Assembly (NCBI RefSeq): GCF_016798325.1
Contig: NZ_JAERVO010000001.1
Span: 1,054,001 to 1,118,000 of the forward strand
DNA length: 64,000 bases
Source of the DNA: Marinobacter mangrovi
GTDB taxonomy: Bacteria > Pseudomonadota > Gammaproteobacteria > Pseudomonadales > Oleiphilaceae
Reading direction: 5' to 3'
A program made the translations under genes and the position numbers. Positions 9,201 to 17,164 of the stretch are shown here, one piece after another. How positions within the stretch are numbered: position 1 is the first letter of the stretch; each line of letters begins with the position of its first letter. The notes under the pieces are model-generated. The model saw nothing but the letters and a program-made list of their open reading frames with translations, was not told the origin of the DNA and made no database searches.

Positions 9201-10214
9201 GGCACTTAATCGGGAATACAGCGGCAGAACTTCCGTGTGGCGCAGATCCGCATGGCGCAGGGCCTTGCTCATCTCGCGGATTTCACGCTCGCCGGGCAGG
9301 AACACCAGCACGTCGCCCGGACGTTGCCCGCTGCTGCGTTCGTGGGCTTCAATCTCCTCCAGGGCTTCCACCACACCGTCGGACCAGCCCTGGTCCTTGT
9401 CGTCATCCTCGCCCACCAGCGGGCGATAGCGCACTTCCACCGGGTAAGTCCGCCCGGAGACTTCAATCACCGGCGCATCGCTGAAAAACGCGCTGAACCG
9501 GTCCACCTCGATGGTGGCCGACGTAATGATGATCTTGAGATCAGGGCGCTTCGACAACAGGTTGCGCAGGTAACCCAGCAGAAAATCGATGTTCAGGCTG
9601 CGCTCGTGGGCCTCGTCGATAATCAGCGTGTCGTAGCGGTCGAGGAAGCGATCGTGCTGGATCTCGGACAGCAGGATGCCGTCGGTCATTACCTTGATCA
9701 GCGAATCGGCGCTGGTGTTGTCGGTGAACCGGACCTGATAACCCACGCGCTGACCCACCTGCTCGCCGATTTCCTCGGCGATCCGGGATGAGACGCTGCG
9801 CGCGGCGAGACGCCGGGGTTGGGTATGGCCGATCAGGCCGCGGGTTCCGCGCCCCGCTTCGAGACAAATCTTGGGGATCTGGGTGGTTTTGCCCGACCCG
9901 GTTTCCCCGGCCACGATCACCACTTGATGGTGATCCAGGGCCTCCCGAATATCCGCTACCCGTTCAGAGACCGGAAGCTCCGGGGGATACTCGATTCGCG
10001 GGCGCAAATCGACCCGGCGTTGATAGTCCGCCTCACCCTCTTCCAGCCAGCGCAGGATCTTCGCGCGGTCCGCTTCGCCGGGACGGCCCTTGCTGCGCGC
10101 CAGCTGTTTCTTGATGCGCGCCACGTAACGCTGGGGCATCGCCGCAAAGCGGGCATCCAGAGCCGGACCTGTGGGGATATCGGTGGAGGATTCAGGGCTG
10201 ATCGTCTTGCTCAT
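6300..10214 (-). CDS. hrpA: ATP-dependent RNA helicase HrpA
   Basis: A 1304-residue DEAH-box RNA helicase, full length for HrpA (about 1300 aa). Motif I is GETGSGKTTQIPK, motif II IIDEAHERSLNID, motif III ITSATIEVDRFSAFF, and motif VI has QRKGRCGRVAPG. The helicase core is followed by HA2 and OB-fold regions and the long HrpA-specific C-terminal DUF3418 domain. HrpA unwinds structured mRNA and has been implicated in rescuing stalled ribosomes and in fimbrial mRNA processing in E. coli. It is flanked by the FabH-like and fadD genes on the same strand and separated from fadD by a terminator. Long opposite-strand frames across it are artefacts of GC-rich coding. Confidence 0.95.
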   Translation of the reverse strand: MSKTISPESSTDIPTGPALDARFAAMPQRYVARIKKQLARSKGRPGEADRAKILRWLEEGEADYQRRVDLRPRIEYPPELPVSERVADIREALDHHQVVIVAGETGSGKTTQIPKICLEAGRGTRGLIGHTQPRRLAARSVSSRIAEEIGEQVGQRVGYQVRFTDNTSADSLIKVMTDGILLSEIQHDRFLDRYDTLIIDEAHERSLNIDFLLGYLRNLLSKRPDLKIIITSATIEVDRFSAFFSDAPVIEVSGRTYPVEVRYRPLVGEDDDKDQGWSDGVVEALEEIEAHERSSGQRPGDVLVFLPGEREIREMSKALRHADLRHTEVLPLYSRLSAREQNRIFQGHAGRRIVLSTNVAETSLTVPGIRYVIDTGVARISRYSVRSKIQRLPVEPISQASANQRKGRCGRVAPGICFRLYDEADFLSRPEYTDPEILRTNLASVILQMAVSGLGDIRNFPFLEAPDNRLVNDGYKLLEELGAVNPKRQLTKLGRTMARLPVDPRLARMLVAGAEQGSLAEVLVVIAGLSVQDPRERPQDKQQAADQAHAPFNDKESDFVTLLNIWNVYEEQRQDLSQNQLRRLCQKSFLSYMRMREWRDVHRQLTLLCRDQKLPVNTRTASYEAMHKAILSGLLGQVATKYEKREYLATRNRKVMLFPGSKVAKTTPKWIVAAEIVETSRVFARMLARIEPEWVEPLAGHVVKRHYFEPHWERKRAQVMGYEKVSLYGLDIVPRRRIGYAKVDPAEARQLFLRRALVEGDYSTRAPFIRHNREMLDTVEGMERKSRRRDLLVDEETLVAFYHERLPDSVVSGQHFEAWWKELSASEIKALELTEADILQRDPDAGLETEYPDELQWEGVHYPLSYQFEPTSQDDGVTLQVPLMALKQVPAHRVDWLVPGLLREKCIHLVKGLPKAIRRNFVPVPDFVDAALANMTPSNEPLTEKLADQLRRMTGVRIDPEAWQGIELPAHLQMNIRVVDDQGGKLAEGRDVTDIQSRLEGRAEEALSQAPETGPTKDSDPAEHWAFGSLPESVDTEKGGMRVRVYPALEDLGRQVRPIRCLDPLTSRRVTERGVARLIVNRFGSTLDGIERKLLEFKSAALLFAPVGKAESLRDDLLISSVIDHFLAESLPRDKAAFDTLFDAHRGDFIPFLEERARLVHAILKTYNGLMKQLKGKIPLALANSMADVKFQLSQLIYPGFLVATPGEWLAHFPRYLDAVEVRLEKMPREMGRERTFLHEFEGLWSRYAKRREAHEKQGLSDPELLRYRWMLEEYRVSFFAQQLGTATTVSVQRLDRQWEKVST

Positions 10215-10294
10215 TGAACCTGCTGGTTATGGATTGGAACGGGAAAATTCTGGAGAACACGATAACAGATCCGTTAAGCCATCGGTCTCACCAA

Positions 10295-10333
10295 CAAAAA
10301 ACCCTGTCGCCGGCCGGCCCGGGACAGGGTTTT
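10295..10333 (-). terminator. Rho-independent terminator after fadD
   Basis: An 11-bp stem AAAACCCTGTC (10298-10308) pairs with GACAGGGTTTT (10323-10333) around a GC-rich loop. On the minus strand it ends in a T-rich tract and lies 17 bp beyond the fadD stop codon. Confidence 0.85.
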
Positions 10334-10349
10334 CGCGCTCGCGGAGCGG

Positions 10350-12026
10350 TTATTCCGCGGTCGCTTCGTCGCGCAGTTCCCGACGCAGGATCTTGCCAAC
10401 GTTGGTTTTCGGCAGCTCGTCCCGGAACTCAAAGAACTTGGGCACCTTGTAAGCCGTCAGGCGCTCACGACAGAACTCCTTCAGTTCGGACTCCTTCAGG
10501 TCCGGCGACTTGCTGACCAGGAAGACCTTCACGGCCTCACCGCTCTTCTCGTCGGCCACGCCCACAGCGGCGCATTCAACGACCTGCGGGTGGCTGGAGA
10601 CAACGTCTTCGATTTCATTCGGGAACACGTTGAAGCCGGAGACGATGATCATGTCCTTCTTGCGGTCCACGATCCGGATATACCCGTCTTCCTGGATCAG
10701 GGCAATGTCACCACTGCGGTAGAAACCGTCTTCGGTGAACGACTTCTTGGTCTCTTCCGGACGTTGCCAGTAGCCCTTCATGACCTGCGGGCCTTTCACA
10801 CACAGCTCGCCCGGCTCACCGATCGGTGTTTCGTTGCCTTCATCGTCGATGGTCTTGATCTGGGTCGAGCAGATCGGCAGGCCGATCGTGCCCAGCTGGA
10901 TCGCGCTCGGCGGGTTGAAGGTCACCACCGGGGAGGTTTCGGTCATGCCGTAGCCTTCGGTGATTTCACAGCCAGTGACCTGCTTCCAGAGCTTGGCGGT
11001 GGAACTGGTCAAAGCCATACCGCCGGATGCGGTCATCTTCAGGGCGCTGAAGTCCAGGCTCTTGAACTCCTCGTTGTTGCACAGGGCAACGAACAGGGTG
11101 TTCAGCCCCAGGAACGAGGTAAACTTGTAGTTCTTGATTTCCTTGACGAAACCCGCAATGTCACGCGGGTTCGGAATCAGCACGCTGTGGGCGCCGGATT
11201 CCAGCATGATGCCGCAGTTCAGGGTGAAGGAGTAAATGTGGTAGAGCGGCAGCGGCGCAATGACAATCTCTTTGCCCTCTTCCACGTTGTCTTCCATCAT
11301 CGGGCGGGTCTGCAGCAGGTTGGCGACCAGGTTGCCCTGGGTCAGCATGGCGCCCTTGGCCACACCGGTGGTGCCGCCGGTGTACTGCAGAACGGCGATA
11401 TCATCACGCTTGACGGCAACCGGCGTCAGCTTGCACTTGGCGCCAGCGCTCAGCACCTTGGGCAGACCGTGTGCGTTCGGCAGGTTGTATTCCGGCACCA
11501 TCTTCTTCAGGTATTTGACCGCCGCGTTCATCAGCTTGCGCTTGAGCGGTTTATGCATGTCCGCGATTTCGGTGACGATGACATGCTCGATGCCGGTATG
11601 CGGCAGGACTTTCTCGACCTTGTCCGCCATGTTGGCCAGCACCACCAATGCTTTGGCACCAGAGTCGTTGAACTGGTGCTCCATTTCCCGCTCGGTGTAC
11701 AGCGGGTTGGTGTTGACGACGATCAAACCCGCGCGCATGGCGCCGAAGACCGCGACCGGATACTGGGTCACGTTCGGCATTTGCATGGCGATGCGATCGC
11801 CGGGCTTGAGATTGGTCTTGTTCTGGATCCAGGCGGCAAAATTGCGGGACTGGGTATCGAGATCCCGATAGGTCAGCGTCACACCAAGGGCACTGAACGC
11901 AGGGCGATCGGCAAATCTCTTAACGGCCGAATCAAACACGTCGAGCATGCTCTCGTATTTGTTCAGATCGATCTCGTTCTTGACCCCGGGTGGATATTTA
12001 TCCTGGTAGAACTGCTCCAAATCCAT
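10350..12026 (-). CDS. fadD: Long-chain fatty acyl-CoA ligase
   Basis: An adenylate-forming ligase that activates long-chain fatty acids to acyl-CoA at the inner face of the membrane, for beta-oxidation. P-loop-like motif YTGGTTGVAKGAMLT, GYGMTETSP, and the FACS motif DGFYRSGDIALIQEDGYIRI with DRKKDMIIVSGFNVFPNEIE are all present. The ATG at 12026 (MDLEQFYQDKYPPG) has AGGAG 8 bp upstream, so the TTG extension of eight codons is rejected. Length is 558 aa, normal for FadD. It is followed by a strong terminator and preceded by a 423-bp noncoding stretch shared with the divergent hydrolase. Confidence 0.95.
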   Translation of the reverse strand: MDLEQFYQDKYPPGVKNEIDLNKYESMLDVFDSAVKRFADRPAFSALGVTLTYRDLDTQSRNFAAWIQNKTNLKPGDRIAMQMPNVTQYPVAVFGAMRAGLIVVNTNPLYTEREMEHQFNDSGAKALVVLANMADKVEKVLPHTGIEHVIVTEIADMHKPLKRKLMNAAVKYLKKMVPEYNLPNAHGLPKVLSAGAKCKLTPVAVKRDDIAVLQYTGGTTGVAKGAMLTQGNLVANLLQTRPMMEDNVEEGKEIVIAPLPLYHIYSFTLNCGIMLESGAHSVLIPNPRDIAGFVKEIKNYKFTSFLGLNTLFVALCNNEEFKSLDFSALKMTASGGMALTSSTAKLWKQVTGCEITEGYGMTETSPVVTFNPPSAIQLGTIGLPICSTQIKTIDDEGNETPIGEPGELCVKGPQVMKGYWQRPEETKKSFTEDGFYRSGDIALIQEDGYIRIVDRKKDMIIVSGFNVFPNEIEDVVSSHPQVVECAAVGVADEKSGEAVKVFLVSKSPDLKESELKEFCRERLTAYKVPKFFEFRDELPKTNVGKILRRELRDEATAE

Positions 12027-12449
12027 CACACCATCTCCTGTGTATTGCAATTATGCTTGTAGTGACTGAGGTGTCTTATTCTTCGTGTCTGTGTTTTCGT
12101 ATTCTGCCTGATCGTGGTCGTTGTGCGGTGGTGTTGCACGCTGGCTGCTCTTCTTTTTGGCTGTCGGTCCGCGGGAAGCGCGACAGATGCAGTCCAGTTC
12201 AAGCAAGGCACCCCTGAACCCTCTCGAGGGGCTATGCAGAGGTCCCTTTACCCACAAAAAGTGACGAGAGAATACCAGTTTTCAATGAAATGAGGTAGAC
12301 GGCACAGACATCCACGCAAAAGCCTGTCCCCGTTGGCACGACCTCGAAAATTCGAGAGCTGGCGCACAAAATTTGGCCTCTATGCTCTATCGTTGAAATG
12401 TACACTCAGTGTATTGATTTCGATCATCCACCGTTTGCAGGAAGCCCCC
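12027..12449. other. Noncoding divergent promoter region between fadD and the lipase-like gene
   Basis: A 423-bp stretch with no credible gene. It must hold promoters for fadD (minus) and the hydrolase (plus). On the minus strand TTGAAA about 260 bp upstream of fadD could be a -35 element, but no convincing -10 follows at 17 bp. On the plus side an exact dyad (next entry) lies about 40 bp before the hydrolase start. Confidence 0.5.
12401..12413. promoter_or_regulatory. Dyad TACACT-C-AGTGTA, possible operator
   Basis: An exact 6-1-6 inverted repeat just downstream of a TTGAAA (12393-12398) and about 36 bp before the GTG start of the hydrolase. Its size and symmetry suit a dimeric repressor such as a TetR-family protein. 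No regulator gene is adjacent, so the ligand and protein are unknown. Confidence 0.4.
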
Positions 12450-13460
12450 GTGACCCAGCTGATCACTGCGCCCCATCCTCTCGAAACCGACACCAATCGG
12501 GTCACCACCGAAGCAGCCCGGACACCCCTGCAGGCGCCGGATGGCCATCGCATTCCTGTGTACACCTGGGAAGCCTCTGAGCCGCGAGCGGTGATTCATA
12601 TTGCCCACGGCATGGCCGAGCACGCCCAGCGTTACCGGCATCTGGCCCGGGACCTGAACCGGCAGGGTTACACCGTCGTCGCCCATGACCATCGCGGACA
12701 TGGCCCCGCCACGCCGGATGACGAGCTCGGGCATTATGCCGACGACAACGGATGGCAGCGGGTGATGGACGACCTGGGCCAGGTCCAGCAATGGATCCAC
12801 CAAACCTATGCCAACCTGCCCTGCTATCTGCTCGGCCACAGCATGGGGTCGTTTATTGCGCAGGGTTACCTGACCCGTTCCACCGAGACGTCCTGGCCCG
12901 CGGGCCTGATCCTGTCGGGGTCCAATCGGGATTCGAGGATCAAGCTCCAGGCCCTGCGATGGATTGTGGCGCTGGCGACCCGATTCCGCGGGCCTCATGA
13001 GCGAAGTCCTCTTGTCAGGGACCTGACCTTCGGCGCCTTTGGCAAGCAGGTGCCCAACGCCAGGACCGAATTCGACTGGCTGACCACGGACGACCGTGCG
13101 GTCAAGGACTACCTGAACGACCCCTATTGCGGCTTCGACTGCACCAACCGGCTCTGGTCGGACCTGGGTGGCGGACTGGCTGCCCTGCTCCGGCGCGGTT
13201 GTCTGGAGCGAATTCCGGCCCAGTTGCCCATCCTGATCGTGTCCGGCGCGGAAGATCCCGTTGGCGAGCGTGGCAAGGGAACTCGACGGCTGGCCAAAGC
13301 CTATCGAAACTCCGGCCATACCGACGTGACCTGCCTGGTGTTCGAAGGCATGCGACATGAGCCCTTCAATGAGCAGAATCGCTCCCAGGTTGTGGACGCA
13401 TTGACGACATGGCTTGCCCGGCACCGACCGACTCCGCATAATCCCACCAAGAGCCCATAA
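12450..13460 (+). CDS. Alpha/beta hydrolase, monoacylglycerol-lipase-like
   Basis: A serine hydrolase of the lysophospholipase/monoacylglycerol lipase type. The oxyanion motif is AHGMAEHAQRY, the nucleophile elbow GHSMGS puts Ser at 131, and the Asp (SGAEDPVGE) and His (GMRHEPFNE) follow in the expected order. The GTG start at 12450 is chosen because AGGAAG precedes it. The longer frame adds 39 residues unlike the family and would read through the dyad operator. There is no signal peptide. The MaoC gene follows after 66 bp and may be cotranscribed. Likely substrates are monoacylglycerols or lysolipids. Confidence 0.8.
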   Translation: MTQLITAPHPLETDTNRVTTEAARTPLQAPDGHRIPVYTWEASEPRAVIHIAHGMAEHAQRYRHLARDLNRQGYTVVAHDHRGHGPATPDDELGHYADDNGWQRVMDDLGQVQQWIHQTYANLPCYLLGHSMGSFIAQGYLTRSTETSWPAGLILSGSNRDSRIKLQALRWIVALATRFRGPHERSPLVRDLTFGAFGKQVPNARTEFDWLTTDDRAVKDYLNDPYCGFDCTNRLWSDLGGGLAALLRRGCLERIPAQLPILIVSGAEDPVGERGKGTRRLAKAYRNSGHTDVTCLVFEGMRHEPFNEQNRSQVVDALTTWLARHRPTPHNPTKSP

Positions 13461-13526
13461 CAAGAACACAATGGCGCACTGACGTATGGAACGTCATCGA
13501 TCAGGGACTTCTCAGGACTGAGACAC

Positions 13527-13997
13527 ATGGAAAATCTGGAAAACATCGTCTATGACGAGCTGCATGTCGGCGATACCGCCGTCTACACCCGTTCGCTTAC
13601 GGAAGAAGAGCTGGTGCTGTTTGCCGCTGTCTCCGGCGACGTGAACCCGGTCCACCTGGACCCGGCCTTTGCCGCCAACAGCATGTTCAAGGAGCGGATT
13701 GCCCACGGCATGTGGAGCGGTTCGTTGATTTCCGCAGCGCTGGCGACGGTGATGCCCGGCCCCGGCACGATCTACCTGGAGCAGAGCCTCAACTTCAAGC
13801 GCCCGGTCAAGCTCGACGATACCCTGACCGTCAAACTGACGGTTGCCAGCAAGGACCGCAGGAACCGGGTCACCATCGACTGTGTGGTGACCAACCAGCG
13901 GGGTGAGGATGTGGTTGTCGGCGAAGCGAAAGTGATCGCACCCACCGAGAAAATGTCACTGCCCAAACCCCAACTGCCACGCATCACCATCGGCTGA
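13527..13997 (+). CDS. MaoC-like (R)-specific enoyl-CoA hydratase
   Basis: A 156-residue hotdog-fold hydratase of the PhaJ/MaoC type. The hydratase 2 signature AAVSGDVNPVHLDPAFAANS holds the catalytic pair Asp38 and His43, followed by RIAHGMWSGSL. These enzymes interconvert trans-2-enoyl-CoA and (R)-3-hydroxyacyl-CoA, linking beta-oxidation to polyhydroxyalkanoate or fatty acid synthesis. No PHA synthase is in the window, so the pathway is not fixed. It converges on the ExbB/TPR operon with a gap of only 11 bp that includes an imperfect palindrome near 14000-14018. Confidence 0.85.
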   Translation: MENLENIVYDELHVGDTAVYTRSLTEEELVLFAAVSGDVNPVHLDPAFAANSMFKERIAHGMWSGSLISAALATVMPGPGTIYLEQSLNFKRPVKLDDTLTVKLTVASKDRRNRVTIDCVVTNQRGEDVVVGEAKVIAPTEKMSLPKPQLPRITIG

Positions 13998-14008
13998 ACG
14001 CCGCCTGA

Positions 14009-15019
14009 TCAGGACGGCAGGAAATTGATCGGGAAGCGCACTGTACGCGTCTCGACATCCGCCGCGCCGAAATTGAACAGGCGCACACGCATGACGATTT
14101 TTTGCTCCAGCGCCGGGGCATTCAGCTCCGAGCTGACGACCCGGCAGTTGGACACGTGTCCGTCCGGCTCAACCGTGACCTCCAGCAGCACTTCACCTTC
14201 AAGTGCAGGATTCTTTCGCAACGCTCTGTTGTACAAAGAGAACAGAACCGACTTCTGCTGATCGAAGACGCGCCGTATGTTAGCCATCGAGCGTTCTGCC
14301 GGCCCCGGCTCCGGGGCGGCTTTTGGCCGGGGTTTCGAGGGCTTGGCCGACGCCGGCGCGTCGACCTGTTTGACCTGGTGCTCCGCCAGGGCCACCTGCT
14401 CGGTCGGCCCTTTCACGTCCTTAATCCCCTCGCTGCGTTGCAGCGCATCAGACTCCACCGTCTTTGTCGCGACAGAGGCTGCTTCCGTCTCGACATTCGC
14501 CGACAGACGGGGATCACGGGATTCCTTCGCCAAAGACTGCATTGCCGAGAAATCTTCGGATAACGCCATCAGGCCTGACTTTGCAGCCACGGCTCTTGCC
14601 TGCTCCGCGGTTTGTTTTGGCGGCTCTGCGGGGGCGACCGGTTTTGGCTCGGGCTTGATGACCGGCTCGGGTCTCGGCTGTGGCTTGGGTGCCGATGTGG
14701 GTTCAGGCTGAGGCTTCGCCTCTGGCTCGGGTCTGGGCTTCTCAGGCTCCGGTTTGACCACGGGTTTGGGTTCCGGCTTTTCCTGGATCAAACGAGCCAA
14801 CTGCGGTGGCAGCTGCTCCTGGGTCTGACGATCCGGCTCGGGCAGTTCAATGCGCGGAATCCAGATGGCCAGCGGCACGAACACCGCGAGGAACAGCAGC
14901 AGCGATAACCCCAGTCGCAACCGCTCGCCCGGCTCCCGATCCCAGGGCAGGCGCAACGTCACGCTGCCGGCGCCGGTCGTTGCCAACGCCGCCTGATGCA
15001 CATCGATCCGGCTACCCAT
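14009..15019 (-). CDS. TonB-family energy transducer with AgmX/PglI-type C-terminal domain
   Basis: A one-pass membrane protein that would couple the ExbB/ExbD motor to periplasmic partners. It has a short cytoplasmic N-terminus and a hydrophobic segment (LGLSLLLFLAVFVPLAIWI). A long Pro/Glu/Lys-rich periplasmic spacer with KPEP and KPQP repeats follows. The C-terminal ~95 residues match the AgmX/PglI pattern: a Tyr-Asn-Arg helix, then NPALEGEVLLEVTVEPDG, then the SSELNAPALEQKI region. The ATG at 15019 overlaps the upstream exbD stop by 8 bp and has AGGGG 8 bp before it. It is the last gene of the nine-gene unit. The Myxococcus counterpart by architecture would be GltG/PglI. Confidence 0.8.
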   Translation of the reverse strand: MGSRIDVHQAALATTGAGSVTLRLPWDREPGERLRLGLSLLLFLAVFVPLAIWIPRIELPEPDRQTQEQLPPQLARLIQEKPEPKPVVKPEPEKPRPEPEAKPQPEPTSAPKPQPRPEPVIKPEPKPVAPAEPPKQTAEQARAVAAKSGLMALSEDFSAMQSLAKESRDPRLSANVETEAASVATKTVESDALQRSEGIKDVKGPTEQVALAEHQVKQVDAPASAKPSKPRPKAAPEPGPAERSMANIRRVFDQQKSVLFSLYNRALRKNPALEGEVLLEVTVEPDGHVSNCRVVSSELNAPALEQKIVMRVRLFNFGAADVETRTVRFPINFLPS

Positions 15020-15515
15020 TAGCCGCCCCTGATTCGACAGCGTCATGCTCCACCGCCAGCCGAACCCGCCGGTAATCGGCATCAACACAGGTTTGCATGA
15101 TACGGCGCAGGTTGCGATAAGCCGTGCCCTGATCGGCCATCACGGTAATTTCGAGCCCCTCCGGTGGCACCGCGTCCCGGCGCTGCTTCTGGTGTTGCAG
15201 CTCATTGAACAGGCCCGCAATGCGGTCCTCCTCGTCGCCCAATGCTTCGAGGCGGGCGACTTCGCGACCCTGGACGCGGATCGAGTCACCGCTCACCTCA
15301 ATCAGGAGCGCTTCTTCGCCGGGTGTCTCCGCGGTGGAGACGGGCAACGACACATCGCTTGCCTGCTGCATCACTTTCACGTCCGACGAATTCACCATCA
15401 AAAAGAATACGAGGATGGTGAAAATATCCATGAGCGACACGAGATTCAGGCCACCGGCCCGATGCATACGGCTGTAATGGCGCTGGATCCGGCGAGCCCG
15501 ACGGGAAGACTTCAT
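15012..15515 (-). CDS. ExbD/TolR-family biopolymer transport protein (second copy)
   Basis: A 167-residue ExbD-like protein: basic cytoplasmic N-terminus, one transmembrane helix starting at NLVSLMDIFTILVFFLMVNS with the conserved proton-path Asp, then a periplasmic domain. With ExbB it forms a proton-driven stator. The start overlaps the first exbD stop by 4 bp. Its sequence differs clearly from the neighbouring copy, so the pair is an old paralogy and the two probably form a heteromeric stator, as AglQ and AglS do in Myxococcus. Confidence 0.85.
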   Translation of the reverse strand: MKSSRRARRIQRHYSRMHRAGGLNLVSLMDIFTILVFFLMVNSSDVKVMQQASDVSLPVSTAETPGEEALLIEVSGDSIRVQGREVARLEALGDEEDRIAGLFNELQHQKQRRDAVPPEGLEITVMADQGTAYRNLRRIMQTCVDADYRRVRLAVEHDAVESGAANG

Positions 15516-16051
15516 GGGCGGCCTCCGGTGACGTGAGAGTCGATCACAGCGCTGATCTGCAGCTCGTCCGGTGCGTCGCCCAATGACACATCCGGAAACA
15601 GCTCGGCCTCGACCGCGCTGGCCGCCACCACGGCGGGATAGGAGCGAACCGTGTCCATGGCCGTGACCAGCGTCTGGTAGTCCACGGCCTCGCCCAGACG
15701 CAGGACGATGTCGGTTTTATCCGGCATGCGCTGCTTGATCGCCTTGAGGGTGACCTTGAGACCGGCAAAGTCCTGTTGCCCCTCTTTCAAAGGCAGGTTA
15801 CGTATCGTGCCTCGTTCACTGTCGGCCACCCGCATTCCGCTGGGTACCACCATGACCTCCAGGCGGAACTGATCCGGATCGGGCACCTCGCCCTTTGCCA
15901 GCCCCGGGAAATCCAGTTCGATCATCCGGATCTGGGTAAACACCATCCCCAGCAGCAGGACCGGCACCAGCACGATCATCAGATTCATGAAGGCGGTGAT
16001 ATCCAGCTCGGGGGTGCTGTTCAGTCGACGGTGTCTGCGTCGCATGGCCAT
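15512..16051 (-). CDS. ExbD/TolR-family biopolymer transport protein (first copy)
   Basis: A 179-residue ExbD/TolR-like protein. It has a basic start (MAMRRRHRRLN), then PELDITAFMNLMIVLVPVLL, which contains the membrane Asp needed for proton flow, then a periplasmic domain. It lies 10 bp after the exbB stop and overlaps the second exbD. Stator of a proton-driven envelope machine by family; specific cargo unknown. Confidence 0.85.
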   Translation of the reverse strand: MAMRRRHRRLNSTPELDITAFMNLMIVLVPVLLLGMVFTQIRMIELDFPGLAKGEVPDPDQFRLEVMVVPSGMRVADSERGTIRNLPLKEGQQDFAGLKVTLKAIKQRMPDKTDIVLRLGEAVDYQTLVTAMDTVRSYPAVVAASAVEAELFPDVSLGDAPDELQISAVIDSHVTGGRP

Positions 16052-16061
16052 GCGATCCCTG

Positions 16062-16703
16062 TCAGGAGGCCTGAGCCTGGTGTTCGGAAACGGTGTTCAG
16101 GAACTTGACGCCCGCCATTTCAAAGCTGTCCACCAGTTCATTGGTGCGGGTCTGCAACAACGCGTGGAACAGCAACAAGGGAATCGCCGCCATCAGGCCG
16201 AAGGCCGTCGTGTTCATCGCAACGGAAATACTCTGGGACAACAGCGTAGCCTTCTCGGCGGGATCGGCATTGGCGACCGCGGTAAAGGCAGCAATCAGGC
16301 CGATGATGGTGCCCAGCAGGCCCAGCAGCGTGGACACATTCGCCAGTGTGGCGAGGTACTGGGTCCGTTTTTCCAGGCGGGGCAGCACTTCCATCAACCC
16401 CTCTTCCATGGCGTACTCAATGTCTTCACGGCGCTGGTTGCCCAGCAAGCGCCCCAACCCGGCGCCGAGGATGCCGGCGATCGCGCTGCTGGAACTGTTG
16501 GCCGCCTGCATCGCCCGTTTGTAATCCCGTTTCTGCAACAGAGGCAGGATGCCCGTCTCGAACGCCCGCCGGTTGGCGCGGCGCACCATCGCCAGATAGG
16601 CAAAGCGTTCCAGCGCAATCGCCAAGCCGACGATCAGCACCAGCGCGATGGGATACATGAACGGGCCGCCGTTCTGGAAAAAGCGAATGATGGTTTCAAG
16701 CAT
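16062..16703 (-). CDS. MotA/TolQ/ExbB proton channel family protein
   Basis: A 213-residue ExbB/TolQ-like inner-membrane protein with three hydrophobic segments: near residues 16-36 (MYPIALVLIVGLAIALERF), about 120-142 (LANVSTLLGLLGTIIGLIAA) and about 160-180. The last two carry the small/polar residues typical of the proton channel. It is the only ExbB in the operon and serves two ExbD partners, the same 1:2 ratio as AglR with AglQ/AglS. It is followed closely by both exbD genes. Confidence 0.88.
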   Translation of the reverse strand: MLETIIRFFQNGGPFMYPIALVLIVGLAIALERFAYLAMVRRANRRAFETGILPLLQKRDYKRAMQAANSSSSAIAGILGAGLGRLLGNQRREDIEYAMEEGLMEVLPRLEKRTQYLATLANVSTLLGLLGTIIGLIAAFTAVANADPAEKATLLSQSISVAMNTTAFGLMAAIPLLLFHALLQTRTNELVDSFEMAGVKFLNTVSEHQAQAS

Positions 16704-16800
16704 GGGTGTGCTCCGCGGTCTACGGGTCTTGTTGTGGGCGTCCCTGAATGCCGGCGTGACTCCGTCGGCGATCAGGGGCGTCTTTATTCAGTTGAATCGG

Positions 16801-17163
16801 CTACCGGTGCCCCACTCCGATGGGGTCACTCAGAGGGTCCAGCGTCCGGCGAAATTCGCTGTGGCGCTTCAGCGCGTAGGGATCCACCGGATCCAGCAGG
16901 CCGTCGGGTGCCAGCCGAAGCGGCTCGCGGTTGCGCCGGGACACGGTGGGCGGCTGCCAGGGCAGGATATTCAGGACACGGGGATAGTCGTCGTCCGCCT
17001 GTACCGAAATCCCCTTCACCGTCAGCGCAACCGGGTCCTTCGACGGCGACGATGCCTTTTCAGGCGCCGCGCCAGCGCAAACCGGTACACCTGTGCCAAT
17101 CGCTGCAACCCAGCATGCCAGTATTGGTGCCCGAAAAACGCGATGGATATCAAAGATCGCCAT
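16801..17163 (-). CDS. Small exported protein of unknown function in the ExbB/TPR operon
   Basis: A 120-residue protein not assigned to a family. An N-terminal hydrophobic stretch (APILACWVAAIGTGVPVCAG) looks like a signal peptide, and the rest is soluble, Pro/Arg/Asp-rich and lacks Cys. The ATG lies immediately after the stop of the TPR lipoprotein, so translation is probably coupled, which supports it as a real gene. A 97-bp gap separates it from exbB. By position it should be a periplasmic part of the same complex. Confidence 0.65.
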   Translation of the reverse strand: MAIFDIHRVFRAPILACWVAAIGTGVPVCAGAAPEKASSPSKDPVALTVKGISVQADDDYPRVLNILPWQPPTVSRRNREPLRLAPDGLLDPVDPYALKRHSEFRRTLDPLSDPIGVGHR

Positions 17164-17164
17164 A

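Noticed and set aside
7302-9209. A 635-codon open frame on the plus strand across hrpA
   Set aside because: It is antisense to a full-length HrpA with all helicase motifs, has no recognisable domain, and is expected from GC-rich codon bias.
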